From NCBI GenBank assembly GCA_013180625.2, contig SNVD02013981.1, positions 1 to 64,000 of the forward strand: a stretch of 64,000 bases of DNA, written 5' to 3'. Positions 47,699-58,898 of this stretch are shown here, piece by piece. The notes under the pieces are model-generated. The model ran no database searches. It had not been told where the DNA came from and was given only the letters and a program-made list of their open reading frames with translations. Both the position numbers and the translations under genes were made by a program. The first letter of the stretch is position 1, and each line of letters opens with the position of its first letter. Source of the stretch: Boswellia sacra (Eukaryota > Streptophyta > Magnoliopsida > Sapindales > Burseraceae).

Positions 47699-49124
47699 TG
47701 ATAGGTGTCTTTTTATGTATTACTTTTATATCAATTCGTCCATGTTTCTTTGCTATATTCCTTGGTATTTTTATGTTTTTGTGTGGTTTTGATGTTTGTA
47801 GGAGTTTTGGAGCAACTTGCACAAAAATGGAGTAAAACCCTTCATTTTCACCTCTGCTAGTCAACCATCTTCTCGGATTTAATTGTATTGATATACAATG
47901 AACCCGATGACATATCATATACCGTTGAAAAGCTCTCGAAGTCTACTTTTTGGAGAAATTTACGGTTTATAAATCCATTCAGTGTACCAAAAGTTGTAAT
48001 CAAAACAGTATGAGAAGTATAGAAATGTAATTCTACAAATCACTGTAGCATGTATAATACGGAACACTGTAGCAGATTACTGTAGCAGAGTATTTAAACA
48101 CATTTTAGGGTTTTATTTTGACAACTTGAAGAGGGAAAAACGTGGGAGGAGGCTGCATTTCTGGATTTCTCTCATCCCTTGGAGTTCTTGAAGGAGAATG
48201 AAGATTTTGAAAGAGGAGGAACTACAATTCCAAGAAGATTCATCTACAAAGAAGATTTTCAAAGAATTTGCTAAGTTCTTTCTTTCCTTTTCAATCTGGA
48301 ATTTCTCTGTATTGTATTTGTTATTCTGATTGAATATGTGTAACTAAATCTGAATTGGTTGAGGGTGATTTCAAAGCCCTTGATATGGATTTTGTGAGTT
48401 GATTTGTGTAAGAAATTGTTATCCAATTCTCTAATTGAAGTTGCTTGTATTTTCCCATATCTAATGCTTATGATTGCTTGCTGATTGTATTTGGAATGGC
48501 CAACTGAATATAATCTGGTTGTTGTCATTGCTAGAGTAGAAATCTTGATCCGTAATTGTCTTGAATTTTTAATCCTTAGTAGCAAAATTGTGATCAGAGA
48601 TTGCAATTGGAGAATACAACCTAAGTTAATAATCCGAGCTTGTGTGTTTATTGCTTAGATCAACCTATTTTTCTTATCGTAATGCATCCATTGAATTAAA
48701 TTTAGAGAGCTTGTTCTAGGTTGTTTAATGGATAGAGATTAAATAAAAAGCCTGTTTTATTTAACAACAAAGTAAGGAAAGATTGGGATAACAGAGCTTG
48801 TTGTTATCTACGGTTGATAACTTCAATGCTGTAATTGGATGACAATTCTGTGATTAATTCGCAAATCCATATCTTGTGGTATAGAATAATCCCTTAACCA
48901 GATTTCTTTCATTGTGTATCTCTCAATTGATTTAACTCTGCATTGTATTATTCTTCATTTTCTTTCGTATTGAGTTTAGTTAATCAATCAACAAAACCCC
49001 CCATTTATTCTGTTTTCGCTTTCGAATAACAAATTTAATTAGAATTAATCCTCGTGGGAACGATATCTTACTCATCACTTTATTACTTGTGCGACTAGTA
49101 TACTTGCTAGTTTCGAGCGCATCA
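47699..49124 (+). repeat. Athila 3' LTR (1426 bp)
   Basis: Directly preceded by the polypurine tract AAGTGTGGGGGAATT. It begins TGATAGGTGTC and ends GAGCGCATCA. It is equal in length to the 5' LTR with scattered differences, mostly near the start. Confidence 0.92.
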
Positions 49125-49169
49125 TGCATGGTGGTAGGCACTCGGTGCTTTTTGGCGCATTCTTCTAAG

Positions 49170-49182
49170 CTACTTCTTCTCT

Positions 49183-49237
<55 letters not shown>

Positions 49238-49250
49238 GTATATATTAGGT

Positions 49251-49292
<42 letters not shown>
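49170..49292. repeat. Compound (CT)n(AC)n(TA)n microsatellite in GLP3 intron
   Basis: Uninterrupted CT, then AC, then TA runs with short breaks near 49236-49260. Confidence 0.92.
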
Positions 49293-49295
<3 letters not shown>

Positions 49296-49634
49296 GAAGA
49301 GTTGTTACTAATATTGCATGCATGTCAATTTATGACTTACAATAAACCAATAATTTGATTGTTAATCAATTTGATGCAGTGTTTGTTAATGGAAAGTTCC
49401 TCAAGGACCTCAAGCTTGCCCAAGTCGAAGATTTCTTCTTTTCAGTCAAAAACCCCAGAAACACAAACAATCTAGTTGGATCAAATGTCATAGCTGCAAA
49501 TGTGCAACAAATACCAGGACTTAACACTTTTGGTATGTCTGCAATCGTTATTAACTATGCACCATATGGCCAAAACGCACCTTACACTCACCCCTATGTC
49601 ACTGAGATATTTATAGCCCTTGGTGGGACTCTAT

Positions 49635-50864
49635 GTTGCGCACAGAGGAAGTGATACCACAAAACAACCAAATACACAACCTCAAACAATGCCAAATAAT
49701 TGAATATAATAGCAATTAAAGAGATAACCAATCAATTAAAAATACAAAATAGAGAGAACACCAAGATTTAACGAAGTTCGGTGTTGTTACCTACGTCCTC
49801 GAATATCGCTAGAAAAACCTTTCACTATCTTTAAAGAGAATTACAAACTTTTGGGTCACAATACAAATATCACAATTATTGGGTTAAACAAAAAATAAGC
49901 AAATAGTTGGGTCAAATTATAATTACCCAAACAATTGGGTAATACTACAAATACCCAAAACTAAAAGGAAAAAAAATATTACAAACTTTAAGGTCCTTAA
50001 TGAGAGCCCATTATACTATGAGATCCTATATTTGAGACCTTACAAATGTGGGGGTTGAAGAGGATTTTCAATGGGAGACATAAATGAGAAGACTTGGCTT
50101 TAATATATAAGTCCAAGCCTCTCCTACACAATGACTCCCACTCAATGTGGGATCCTTGCACACACATACAAATAGCTAAAGAGCCAAAACTCCAACAATT
50201 TTCTGCCTTGGCGAATTAGTCGATCCACAACAAGACTCTTCTTTTTTCCATATTCTCTATCAACGAACTACAACGCCTCCAAATGCGACCAATGGCACGG
50301 TCAAATTCTCACAATGTTGATCAAGTCCAAACAATGACTGAACTTGATTGCAGTCATAATCTTAGTCAACATATCTATGAGATTCTCGGTAGTCTCAATC
50401 TTCTGAAGTAAGATTCTTCCTTCATCAATGATCTCTCGCACAAAATGATACCGAACATCAATATGCTTCGTACGAACATGGAACGTTAGATTCTTTGCTA
50501 AATGGATAGCACTCTGACTGTCAGAATAAAGAGTGGTTTTTTTCTGACCAATTTTCAATTAATTCAGCAATCCCTGTAACCAAATAGCTTTTTTCACAGC
50601 CTCTGTCATTGTCATATACTTTGCCTCTATTGTAGACAAAGCCACCGTAGACTATAAAATAGACTTCCAACTCATTGGTACTCTTGCAAGAGTAAACACA
50701 TAACCGGTTGTTGACCAACATTTCTCCAAATCAGCAACATAATCATAATCAATATAACCAATAGCACACTGATCACGCATATCATCCTTCTCAAAGACTA
50801 AGCTAACATCTACAGTTTTTAGCAAATACCGTAAAATCCATTTCACTGCTTGTCAATGTCCTTT
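49635..50864 (-). mobile_element. Truncated Ty1/copia element in GLP3 exon 2
   Basis: The + strand first shows one LTR in reverse (about 49635-50197; read on the minus strand it starts TGTTGGAGTTTTGG). Next comes the C-terminal part of pol on the minus strand, about 50290-50864. It contains the copia RNase H text AVKWILRYLLKTVDVSLVFE, MSWKSIL, TTLYSDSQSAIHLAKN and HIDVRYHFVREII. Stops occur where MSWKSIL should continue with Gln and in LLN-stop-LKIG, so it is dead. The element's remaining 5' part is absent because a CACTA terminus begins at 50865. Confidence 0.83.
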
Positions 50865-51105
50865 CACTAGTAGAAAAACAGGATATAGCAACAGGGCTTT
50901 CGCAACGTGCGCCTAGGGCACGTTGCCAAAACCCTTTTTTCGCAACGTGCGTTGAATGCATGTTGCGAAAATTAATTTTTAGCAACGTGCAACATAAGCA
51001 CGTTGTTGAAAGTCTCTATCGCAACGTGCAGGAAACGTGCATTTCCTGCACGTTGCGAAAAATTAAGCATTTAGCAACATGCACAAATTGCACGTTGCAA
51101 AGTTA
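50865..51105. mobile_element. CACTA left terminus with GCAACGTGC subterminal repeats
   Basis: CACTAGTAGAAAAA starts at 50865 inside the copia RNase H region. Within the next 240 bases about ten direct and inverted copies of CGCAACGTGC/GCACGTTGC occur in facing pairs, as in CACTA subterminal regions. The matching right end was not found. Confidence 0.8.
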
Positions 51106-52838
51106 TTTTTTCTTATGAATTTATTTTTATAATTAAAAAGAAAATATTAAATATCAAAATAAAGAAAATGCAATTTTATATTAAAAATAATTAAAATTAG
51201 TTTGAATTTAAATGTTATGAAAAATTACACTGATTTTATATTTTGAATTTAAATAAAATAAAGAAATAAAAAATATAAGCATATTAATTAAATAATATAA
51301 TTTCATGTTTAAATGTAAAATTAATCAATAATTTTTAACAATCTTTAAATAAAATATAATATTATTGTCTGTATAAAAGTAAAAAATTTTTAAACCTTGA
51401 AAATTGTATGAAATAAATAAAAATATTTTATGTTGAAATCACATTATATAATTTTTTGATAAAAATTAAAGACTTAAAAAACTCAAATTAAATTTTATTT
51501 TGAAATAATATAACCACTACAAGATAAAAAATGGAAATGGTTTTCATAAATTTTTTGTAAAAAAAAAAATGGACAACTATTTATGATACTAAAAACTTCT
51601 AACATAAGGGTGTATATGAAAAAAAAATAAAATATTTGAACTTATAATAATTTCTAGGGGTGTTGTGAGAAATTTTAATACAATAGGATATCCTGAAAAA
51701 TCACTAAGGTATATAAAGCAAATGATGGTTGCTAAGCCTAAATCCCTAAAATCCCTACCCTAACGTAGCCACCATCTCTTCAGGACTCCACTGTCTCCAC
51801 TATCATCACTCATCAACTCTCGCCTGAGCCGCCTCCACTCCACCATTGCCAGTCGCCGGCCTTCCTTACTCGTGGCCAACTCGCCTTCGCACTTCAGCGG
51901 GTAGCGGCCCAGCCTCTTCTCTTGCGTCGCGGCCAGCTCGCCTCCACGGCTGCAGAAGCCCAGCCTCTTCTCTCGTGGCTAGATGGCCTCCGCGGCTCTA
52001 GCGGCCCAGCCTCCACTTTGACGGTGTATATTTTCTGTGTCTTGGATCGAATGGGCATCTGAAGAGATGGTGGAGACAACTTGGAAGGTTGTGGAAAAAG
52101 TAGTTTGGTTGTCAAACTAGCCAACATCTTGCCTGAGGATTGATTTCAGGTATTCCATCCTCATACTAGATGCCTGTCTCTTTGCAGTTCTAGTCCAACA
52201 GTTTCCTTCTGCATGCACTGACTTTAATTATAAATGGACTAATAATCTAATCCATGTCGACTCTTAAGCAAGTAGTATTTATTCTTTATTTTGAATAACC
52301 TTAGTTGGTCAAGTTTGGGTCTCCTAGTTTTAGACCTTAAGCACCCTGACACTAAACAGGAAGTATTGCGACATCGAAATATCACTAAACAAATGCCATA
52401 ATCTTGTCTGGTTTTTCAGAATTTGATACTTATGAACAGCAATCATAAAATAAAGTACATATTACGTTTTAATTAATTTGTCTTTCAAACAAGATAAGAT
52501 AAGAGTCACATAGTAATTGGAAAAATATACGTACCTATGAAAATTCTCACAAAGATTGCAACATAGAGTAGCTTGAGAGAGTACTGCATATTTACACGAT
52601 GAATGCAACTTGTTTGAAAAATCCATTTATTTATATACTTAATTCTGTAGTAAGAGACTTAATTAAATTCTCTAACATATTTTAATTAGAAAAAGCATCA
52701 GAATAGATGCATATGCATGATTTTAGTTTGAATATATATTGTTTTTATGATTGTTAAAAAATGTTTATAGTTGTTTATGATATATAACCTTTTGTTTATC
52801 AGTTTGTTCTTTTTTGTGCATGCTTATGCAACTATTGC
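51106..52838. other. CACTA interior, non-coding
   Basis: 51106-51720 is very AT-rich. 51750-52030 is an abrupt C/G-rich island with three imperfect ~48-bp repeats starting at 51904, 51955 and 52001 (GCGGCCCAGCCTC...). The minus-strand frame 51894-52127 is a by-product of these repeats. 52140-52838 shows nothing I can assign. Confidence 0.4.
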
Positions 52839-52960
52839 CACTGGAAGAAAAAGACCTGTATACGGCGGCCTTTTATGGCGATTTTTAAAAACCGCCTCAG
52901 AAGCTTATACGCGAACCTATCTACGGGAGTTTTGAAACCGCCTTAGAAATGTCGAAATAT
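52839..52960. mobile_element. Second CACTA left terminus
   Basis: CACTGGAAGAAAAAG resembles CACTA-type ends with one change in the fifth position. It is followed by facing copies of GGCGATTTTT/AAAAACCGCC and AAACCGCC(T)TAGAA. It is probably the left end of the element encoding the second TNP2 gene downstream. Confidence 0.6.
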
Positions 52961-55900
52961 CCCAAATCAATTTTGCCCTAGTCCCACTTATTCTCTCAAT
53001 TTCCCTCTCACATTTTCTCTCAATCCTCCCCCATTACATGCCGCAATCAAGTCTGCCGATTATTCAAACATTTGCTTCCCTCATCTCGCATTTTGCCCTA
53101 CCGTGATGAACATCCGATGAAGCTTCTTGGGATTTGATGTACGATCGCTGAAGAAGCGATTCCAGGGGAAGGGTGGTAGAGGTGGTAGAGCTGATTTGAT
53201 TTTGGCGATGGTTCTCTGTTTTTCGGTGGCTAACGGTGAGTGAAGCTAGTTGGGTTTTGGTAGATGGAGGCCGATGAGAGTTTTGGAAGGGGTGGTGGCG
53301 ACTGACGCTCTGGCGGCGGCGGCGGTGGTGGTTGTGGGGTTGCGAGATCTGATTTTTGTAAATTTTCAGGCTTTCCAACAATTGTTTAGGGTGGTATTGA
53401 AGGGAAAGTTGTAGGGGAGGTCCCTAACTACGATTTTGTGCCAGAGGGTGGTGGCTGTGTGTGACTAGTGACCGTGACTACTACAAAGATATAATTGTTT
53501 GAATAATCTGGATTTTCTGGTTTTGCCGATGAGCAGTAGGTTACTCTTGCAGTGGAGTTTTTTGGTTTTTTTCCCTTTCTAATCGCTTACAAGATCTAAT
53601 CGCTTCTCCTTCCTTCGCAATCGAGTCTGGCGGTTCTCGTTGCTTCGCAAATGAATTTGGCTGCTCTCTTTGCTGTGCAATCGGTTCTGGCGATCGCAAT
53701 CGATTTTGTCGGTTGTCTCTTGTCTGCCTCGTAGCTGCAGCTATTCAGTGCTTGCTTGCGTCTACTTCTTCTGTACTCATCAATCCAGTGATAATAGAAG
53801 GTAAGGTTTACCTCTTACCCGCTAAAAATTTCTCTGCCGATTTTGTCTTCCCGCTTGTCAATTTCCCATTTGTCTTGTCTCATCCATCTCGATTTCCTGC
53901 TTTTATTTGCTCTGTAAATTGTTCAAGTCCGGCTAATTTTTTCTCTTATAAAAACCAAGCCTCTACTAGTTTTGGTTTTTGCATTATGTTCAGTTGTCCT
54001 AATTCAAAAAATTGGCTGTAGAATGCTTTGTGTTCTATGGATGTTTAACTGCATATGTGTTCAACGTTGTATCTTTCAAGCTGTAGAATGCTTTGGTTTT
54101 TGCACTATGGTCGCATATGTGTATCTTTCCAGCTTGTAGTATACTGATGTAACTTCTTCGTATTCCATTGTTTCGCTAAAGGTTTCCAAAACATCATAAT
54201 ATATTAACTCTGAAATCTTGCTTGCAACTTAAAATACTTTATCACATTTCTGTTGTTCTTTCATTCTTGACTTCAAATTCTAAAAATCTAAGTCTCTTAC
54301 TGCTTTGCATTTCTACAGTTTATATTGTTTGTGTTATTCTTTTGGATTTACCATCCAGCCTCAAGAGTTGATAACTTCGATACTCTTTTATTTTCTATGA
54401 ACATTTATAACAATTTTGTCATAAATCTTGATGGTTATTGTGACAGGCAAAGATCGTTGATATTGAGAATTGCTTGGATGTAGTAGCAACTTTATGAGCT
54501 AATAAGGGCACTGGTGAGGTTCGTTTTTGTAGTTTCTTTGATTTTGGATGATAAGAATCATGGTTTGAATTAGTGGTAGTTGGATATATTTCTTATTGTC
54601 ATGTTTGCTAATGATTCACACGATGACATGGTGATTCACTTGTCATATGGCAGAATGAATGTTATTTGTTTCTTTCTAAGCAGATATAGATAATCTGATG
54701 AATAGATTTTTTGGTTAGTTTGGCACATCAGAGAATGGGTGATTGTGCAAAAGTTCTACAGAATGGAACCACTGGTCTTGAACCATGCATTATCATGCTT
54801 AATTGGACTGGTATCTATTTTTTTGAGTTGCAACCTTACTTTAGCCGATGTAAGCTCTGTGTAATATCACAAATTATGTAATCTTGAACTTCTTAAAAAG
54901 TGCTTGATTCCTTAACAAGTACCATCAACTATTGTAGCTTGTTCACTAATAGAGCCCACTTTGGGTTTTACAAGTTTATGACTCCTTAAGTGTCCTTCCA
55001 AAATTTTTCTCTTTTCTAGTGCTTCTTCTCAGTCTTATTCTCATTGTCACCCATATTCTATAAATCTCGATTTTTTCAGAACCATTATTAATTATCAGCC
55101 CTTTATTGGGGCAGGTTATAACCTTGACAGAATGGGGGAAATTTATTGAAAAGTAAAAAGAGGATTAACACCTGGTGTATACATATAAGCCTTGGCCCTC
55201 AAAATAGATCTCATGGTAAAGTGAGATTAGAAAAAATTAATAATAACAAAAATACACCTATGCTTGCTGACAAATTAACCATAGTTGGTTATGTGCTTAT
55301 CTTCAAGAAAATTTTCCTTCATCTCTGATTGTTGTGTCAACCTCAACGGTGTGCTGCCTTCATAGTCAATCTAGCTGTTAAGGAGTGTGGAACCTTTCTC
55401 TTAGATGAAGTTTGAGCCTATATCATAACTGCCTACCCTCACAAGTCTTCATTCAACATAGACGCAACCAATGCATCCAATTAAATAGAGTCGCTTATTG
55501 GTTGTTTCCTTTAACCATATGCAAGTAGGGTTTCACACTTTTTTGTCATGCACATAATGAATAAATGGTCCCTTACATGGCTGCTCAAGCCAAACGTTAG
55601 TCCTGTGGACTCTTTCAATACTGACTTGGATTAAAGTTTCACCTAGTATATTTTCCGTGCATTTTACTTGTAGGATTCATCTGGTTTTCTGACTTCGTAA
55701 AGCGTGCATATTCTAAGATAGGATTCATAAGGTTTTTTGACTTCATCATATTCTTCTTATTCCACCACCTAAGGCTCCTTTTAAACTGAAAAGAATCCTT
55801 TACTGTTTGGTGTTCTGACTTCTGACCTTCCTGTGCTTATCTTGGCTGTCCATTGAGCATCCCAATTTGATGGTCTGTGCTAACTACATCTGTGTGGTTT

Positions 55901-57575
55901 AGAAAATTGAAACATTTTATAATATTCTAACACCTTTCAGGGGGCTTTTTTTTAATAATTAATTTACATTTTAGTTAAGCAGCAATGAATACCATCAACT
56001 TATACAACCTATTTCATATAATCCCATACAGTATAATATCGTTTAATAAGCGAAAAAAAAATTAATCTATAACACAACTCTTGGGGTTTATATAGCTTCT
56101 TATATTGCCAAACTTGCATGTCTTATTAATTACTCTACTCATTAAGTGACAACTTTCTTTTTTAAGGCATAGGATACCAAGTTGTCATGCTAGAATCACC
56201 ATTAAACTCATATCATGGTCAATTTATATAGGGAATTAGGGCTTTCTGTACCACTAACTATGAAAGCACTTGATAAATCAATCTCACAGTGATAATGTTG
56301 AATTTTGGTTATGGGCTCTTATCTAGTAGGGTCATCCATTAATTTGTCACTAGTTGGCTTCCCATGTGCCTCTTTTTGTTACCCATCTCAGCTTTATCTA
56401 GTTCACTAATACAGACAACAGCAAAGCCAATATTGATCATGGGTTAAATTCGGGAAAAAGAAATAGTTCATTGCATTTGGGTTGTATCTTTCAAAGTAAG
56501 ATAGTAAATGAATCATTCAACTCACTGTGATATATATCATGTGTTGTGTGGCTGGTGACTGCTATTAAGTATGAAGTAATTTTATATATTAATGTTTGCT
56601 GATATGGTTATAATGCCAAAGTTATAGAAAAATGATTTTAATGTTGTTGTTGCATTAAGATATTGGACAGCTACTTATTAGCAAATTTCGCGATTCATTT
56701 AAGGGCACTTGCTCACGGACGTATTCCATATTGATATTTGTGGTTCATGCAAGTAGAATAGAACCAAACCAGTAAATAAATTGGGTTTGATTTGCAACTT
56801 TATTATGTTTATTAGTTCATATCTTGATTTCATTTCTTTCCTTTAGATGTGATCAGATTGGTTTTGTTCTTGGTTGGAGGGGCGGACTTGACACAACCAA
56901 TCTAAATCTATCTCTTACGAACCACATTCCCTCTTTTAACTTTTGCAAATGAAATTATCAGTTGCATGCTTGGTTGCTAGCAATCTATTGTTATGAGTTT
57001 TTATTGGTAACCATGTCTGTATTTGACCATTTGATTCACTTTTTAAGGTTGGGTTTAGCTCTGTTGCTACAATCAAGGCAATTGATTCTCTCCTCAAACA
57101 GAATTCAAATTACTTTTGTGGGAAAGGTAAGTGAAAGTTCTTTGCTTTAATAATGACCTTGTGTTTTGTGGCTTCAAATGTTAGTTTATTTATTAGTTTG
57201 TTCATAAGTCTCGTATGATTTTAGAAGCTTATATATTCCAGAAGTTTGTGAAGCTTATATAATGACCATTTACCTGCTTAAATGATAGAAATTAGCAATA
57301 CATCACTGAAGAACGAATGGTTTCTCTACTATGTGCACTTCTTAATCAATTTTTTTTATTGAATCTAGCTATAACACATCTATATTATTCCATCAATGTT
57401 GATATCACTTTTTACAGATTTAATTAATCTAAAAACTATAAATCTAGCTTGCTAGCTGCAATGCTCATAGCGTTGGTCTCTCATGGCGATTAGAATAGAG
57501 ATTAAGGTAGTTTAAAGTAGATTCTGTAGTAGTAGTCAGTGAATAAAAGAGAGGCAGAAAAAGATCATTTAAACC
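52961..57575. other. CACTA interior, no gene assigned
   Basis: Long non-coding stretch. 53200-53350 is rich in GGCGGT text and its minus-strand frame (53064-53381) is low-complexity. 53560-53800 looks like leader sequence and the frame 53713-54021 has no domain. A possible exon at about 57036-57125 ends in a good donor (GGTAAGTG) but I cannot name it. Captured gene parts may be present but decayed. Confidence 0.35.
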
Positions 57576-58105
57576 CTCCCACACTTAAGGTTCAACAATG
57601 ACTTAACAGCCCATTTAAAACTTTCCCACACCTAGGTCAAACAGGTCAAAAGCAGCCCAACCATCCCACACTTTGCCAAGAAGGCCTACCAGCCCACACA
57701 TACTTAAACAATGACATAACAGCCCATTTAACCCATCCCACACCTACCCCAAACTAGTCAAAAGCAACCCAACTAGCCCATCATTTGCCAAGAAGGCCTA
57801 TCAGCCCACACTTACTCAAAGAATGACATAACAACCCATTTAAATCATCCCACACCTCCCAAATAGGTCAAAAGCAACTCAACCAGCCGACACTTTGCCA
57901 AGAAGGCCTACCAGCCCATACTTAAACAATGACATAACAACCCATTTAAACTGTCTCACACCTACCCCAAACTGGTCAAAAGCAACCCAACCAGCCCATC
58001 ATTTGCCAAGAAGGCCTATTAGCCCACACTTACTCAAAGAATGACATAACAACCCATTTAAACCATCCCACACTTACCCCAAACTGGTCAAAAGCAACCC
58101 ATTAA
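57576..58105. repeat. C-rich tandem array, ~112-bp unit with dimeric pattern
   Basis: Units start at AATGACWTAACARCCCATTT at 57597, 57710, 57822, 57928 and 58040 (spacings 113, 112, 106 and 112). Each contains GGTCAAAAGCAACC and TTTGCCAAGAAGGCCTA. Alternate units share variants (CATCATTTGCC with CACTTACTCAAAG, against CACACTTTGCC with TACTTAAACA), so the real period is a ~220-bp dimer. Confidence 0.88.
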
Positions 58106-58898
58106 CAATTGACAGTATATAGCAAACTAGCCCACTAAATAACAACATAAACCAACCCAACAACTTGTAAACTGATAGGGTTTTCATTATCCCAAATTAA
58201 TATGTTGCCTTCTAGGTGGGCATTGTAGTTACCACAAACCAATAGAGCCCAAACAAGAAGGTGCCACAAGTTATTTCACATAAAGTATGGGTCTCGATTC
58301 TATGCTTTGTTATAAATATTATGTTTTCTTATGTTCGTTGAAAAGTTTATTAACATGGTTATATTGTCATTCATGCATATAAGCTTAGATCCCGTTCAAG
58401 AATTATTATTTGACATATATTTTTCTTCATTTTCATCCAAAGATGACAACAAAGAGTGCATGTCTAGTAATGATTCTTGAATTGTCCAGACTCGGACAAT
58501 TCGAGCATGCATAAGTTTGTATTGTAAATTAGTTGGTCATGATTTTTTCCATCTTATCAGAAAATTTGGTTACATTTCCTCATGTTCTCTCAGTACATAA
58601 TAGATGATTGTCTATTTTGTGTGGATTTTCGAACATCGAAATGACACATGAATTCAATCATCTATATCTATGTGTACTTGGAGAACTATAGGGAAATGCT
58701 GCCGAATTTTCTTTAGAGATGGAGCAACTTGTGACTACTACTTTATAGTACAAACTTATGCATTCTTGAATGGGATAGGACCACCAACCTTTTAGATAAA
58801 TGTTTGCAACTAGGTTTCATATTATATTTAGTCACTTGTGCATGAATAAATTTGTATTGATGTAAATATTGTTGTTATTACTTTTAAGGAAAATTCTC
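58106..58898 (+). other. Leader region of the second TNP2 gene
   Basis: No gene seen. AT-rich sequence between the tandem array and the transposase start. Confidence 0.45.

Larger units (their letters stand above)
39897..49124 (+). mobile_element. Athila-type Ty3/gypsy element carrying extra genes, lacking RT and integrase
   Basis: Two LTRs of equal length, an Asp-tRNA-type primer site, a gag-protease remnant and AAGTGTGGGGG polypurine blocks identify an Athila element. The target duplication is TGTAT (39892-39896) against TGCAT (49125-49129), one transition apart. The pol frame stops where reverse transcriptase should begin (HRILDPPMMEP). It is followed directly by the Athila-typical text CGCTTATTGGGAGGCAACCC (43468-43487). 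No RT, RNase H or integrase motif is present. In their place lie a cysteine-rich ORF, a hairpin repeat array and a LOG copy. It would depend on enzymes of a full-length relative. It sits at the exon 1 end of GLP3. Confidence 0.88.
39783..49636 (+). pseudogene. Germin-like protein gene GLP3, split by Athila and cut by copia
   Basis: Exon 1 starts at 39783 (MKGSLLAFAF, then DPSPLQDFCVALND). It stops at 39896, where an Athila element is inserted, and its last bases lie at 49125-49133. Leaving out the element and one copy of the target duplication gives 118 nt, the same length as exon 1 of GLP1. The intron is 49134-49379 and holds a compound microsatellite. Exon 2 from 49380 reads VFVNGKFLKDLKLAQVEDFF, SNVIAANVQQIPGLNTFG and YAPYGQNAPYTHPYVTE. 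The first His of the cupin metal box HxH is Tyr here. At about 49634 a minus-strand copia element interrupts the exon, and the rest of the gene is not seen in the window. Confidence 0.88.

Noticed and set aside
50803..50985. Minus-strand frame joining CACTA terminus and copia RNase H
   Set aside because: A chance fusion across the insertion joint; only the copia part has meaning.
51514..51532. CACTACAAGATAAAAAATGG as another CACTA left end
   Set aside because: No subterminal repeats follow and no partner end was found; it may be chance within AT-rich sequence.
51894..52127. Arg/Pro-rich minus-strand frame
   Set aside because: Produced by the GC-rich tandem repeats; no family similarity.
55003..55020. 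TTTTTCTCTTTTCTAGTG as the right end for the CACTA terminus at 50865
   Set aside because: No GCAACGTGC repeats lie near it and the match to the terminus is poor.
57576..58105. Regularly spaced repeats that might suggest a CRISPR-like array
   Set aside because: Units are contiguous ~112-bp tandem copies without unique spacers, in a plant nuclear context.
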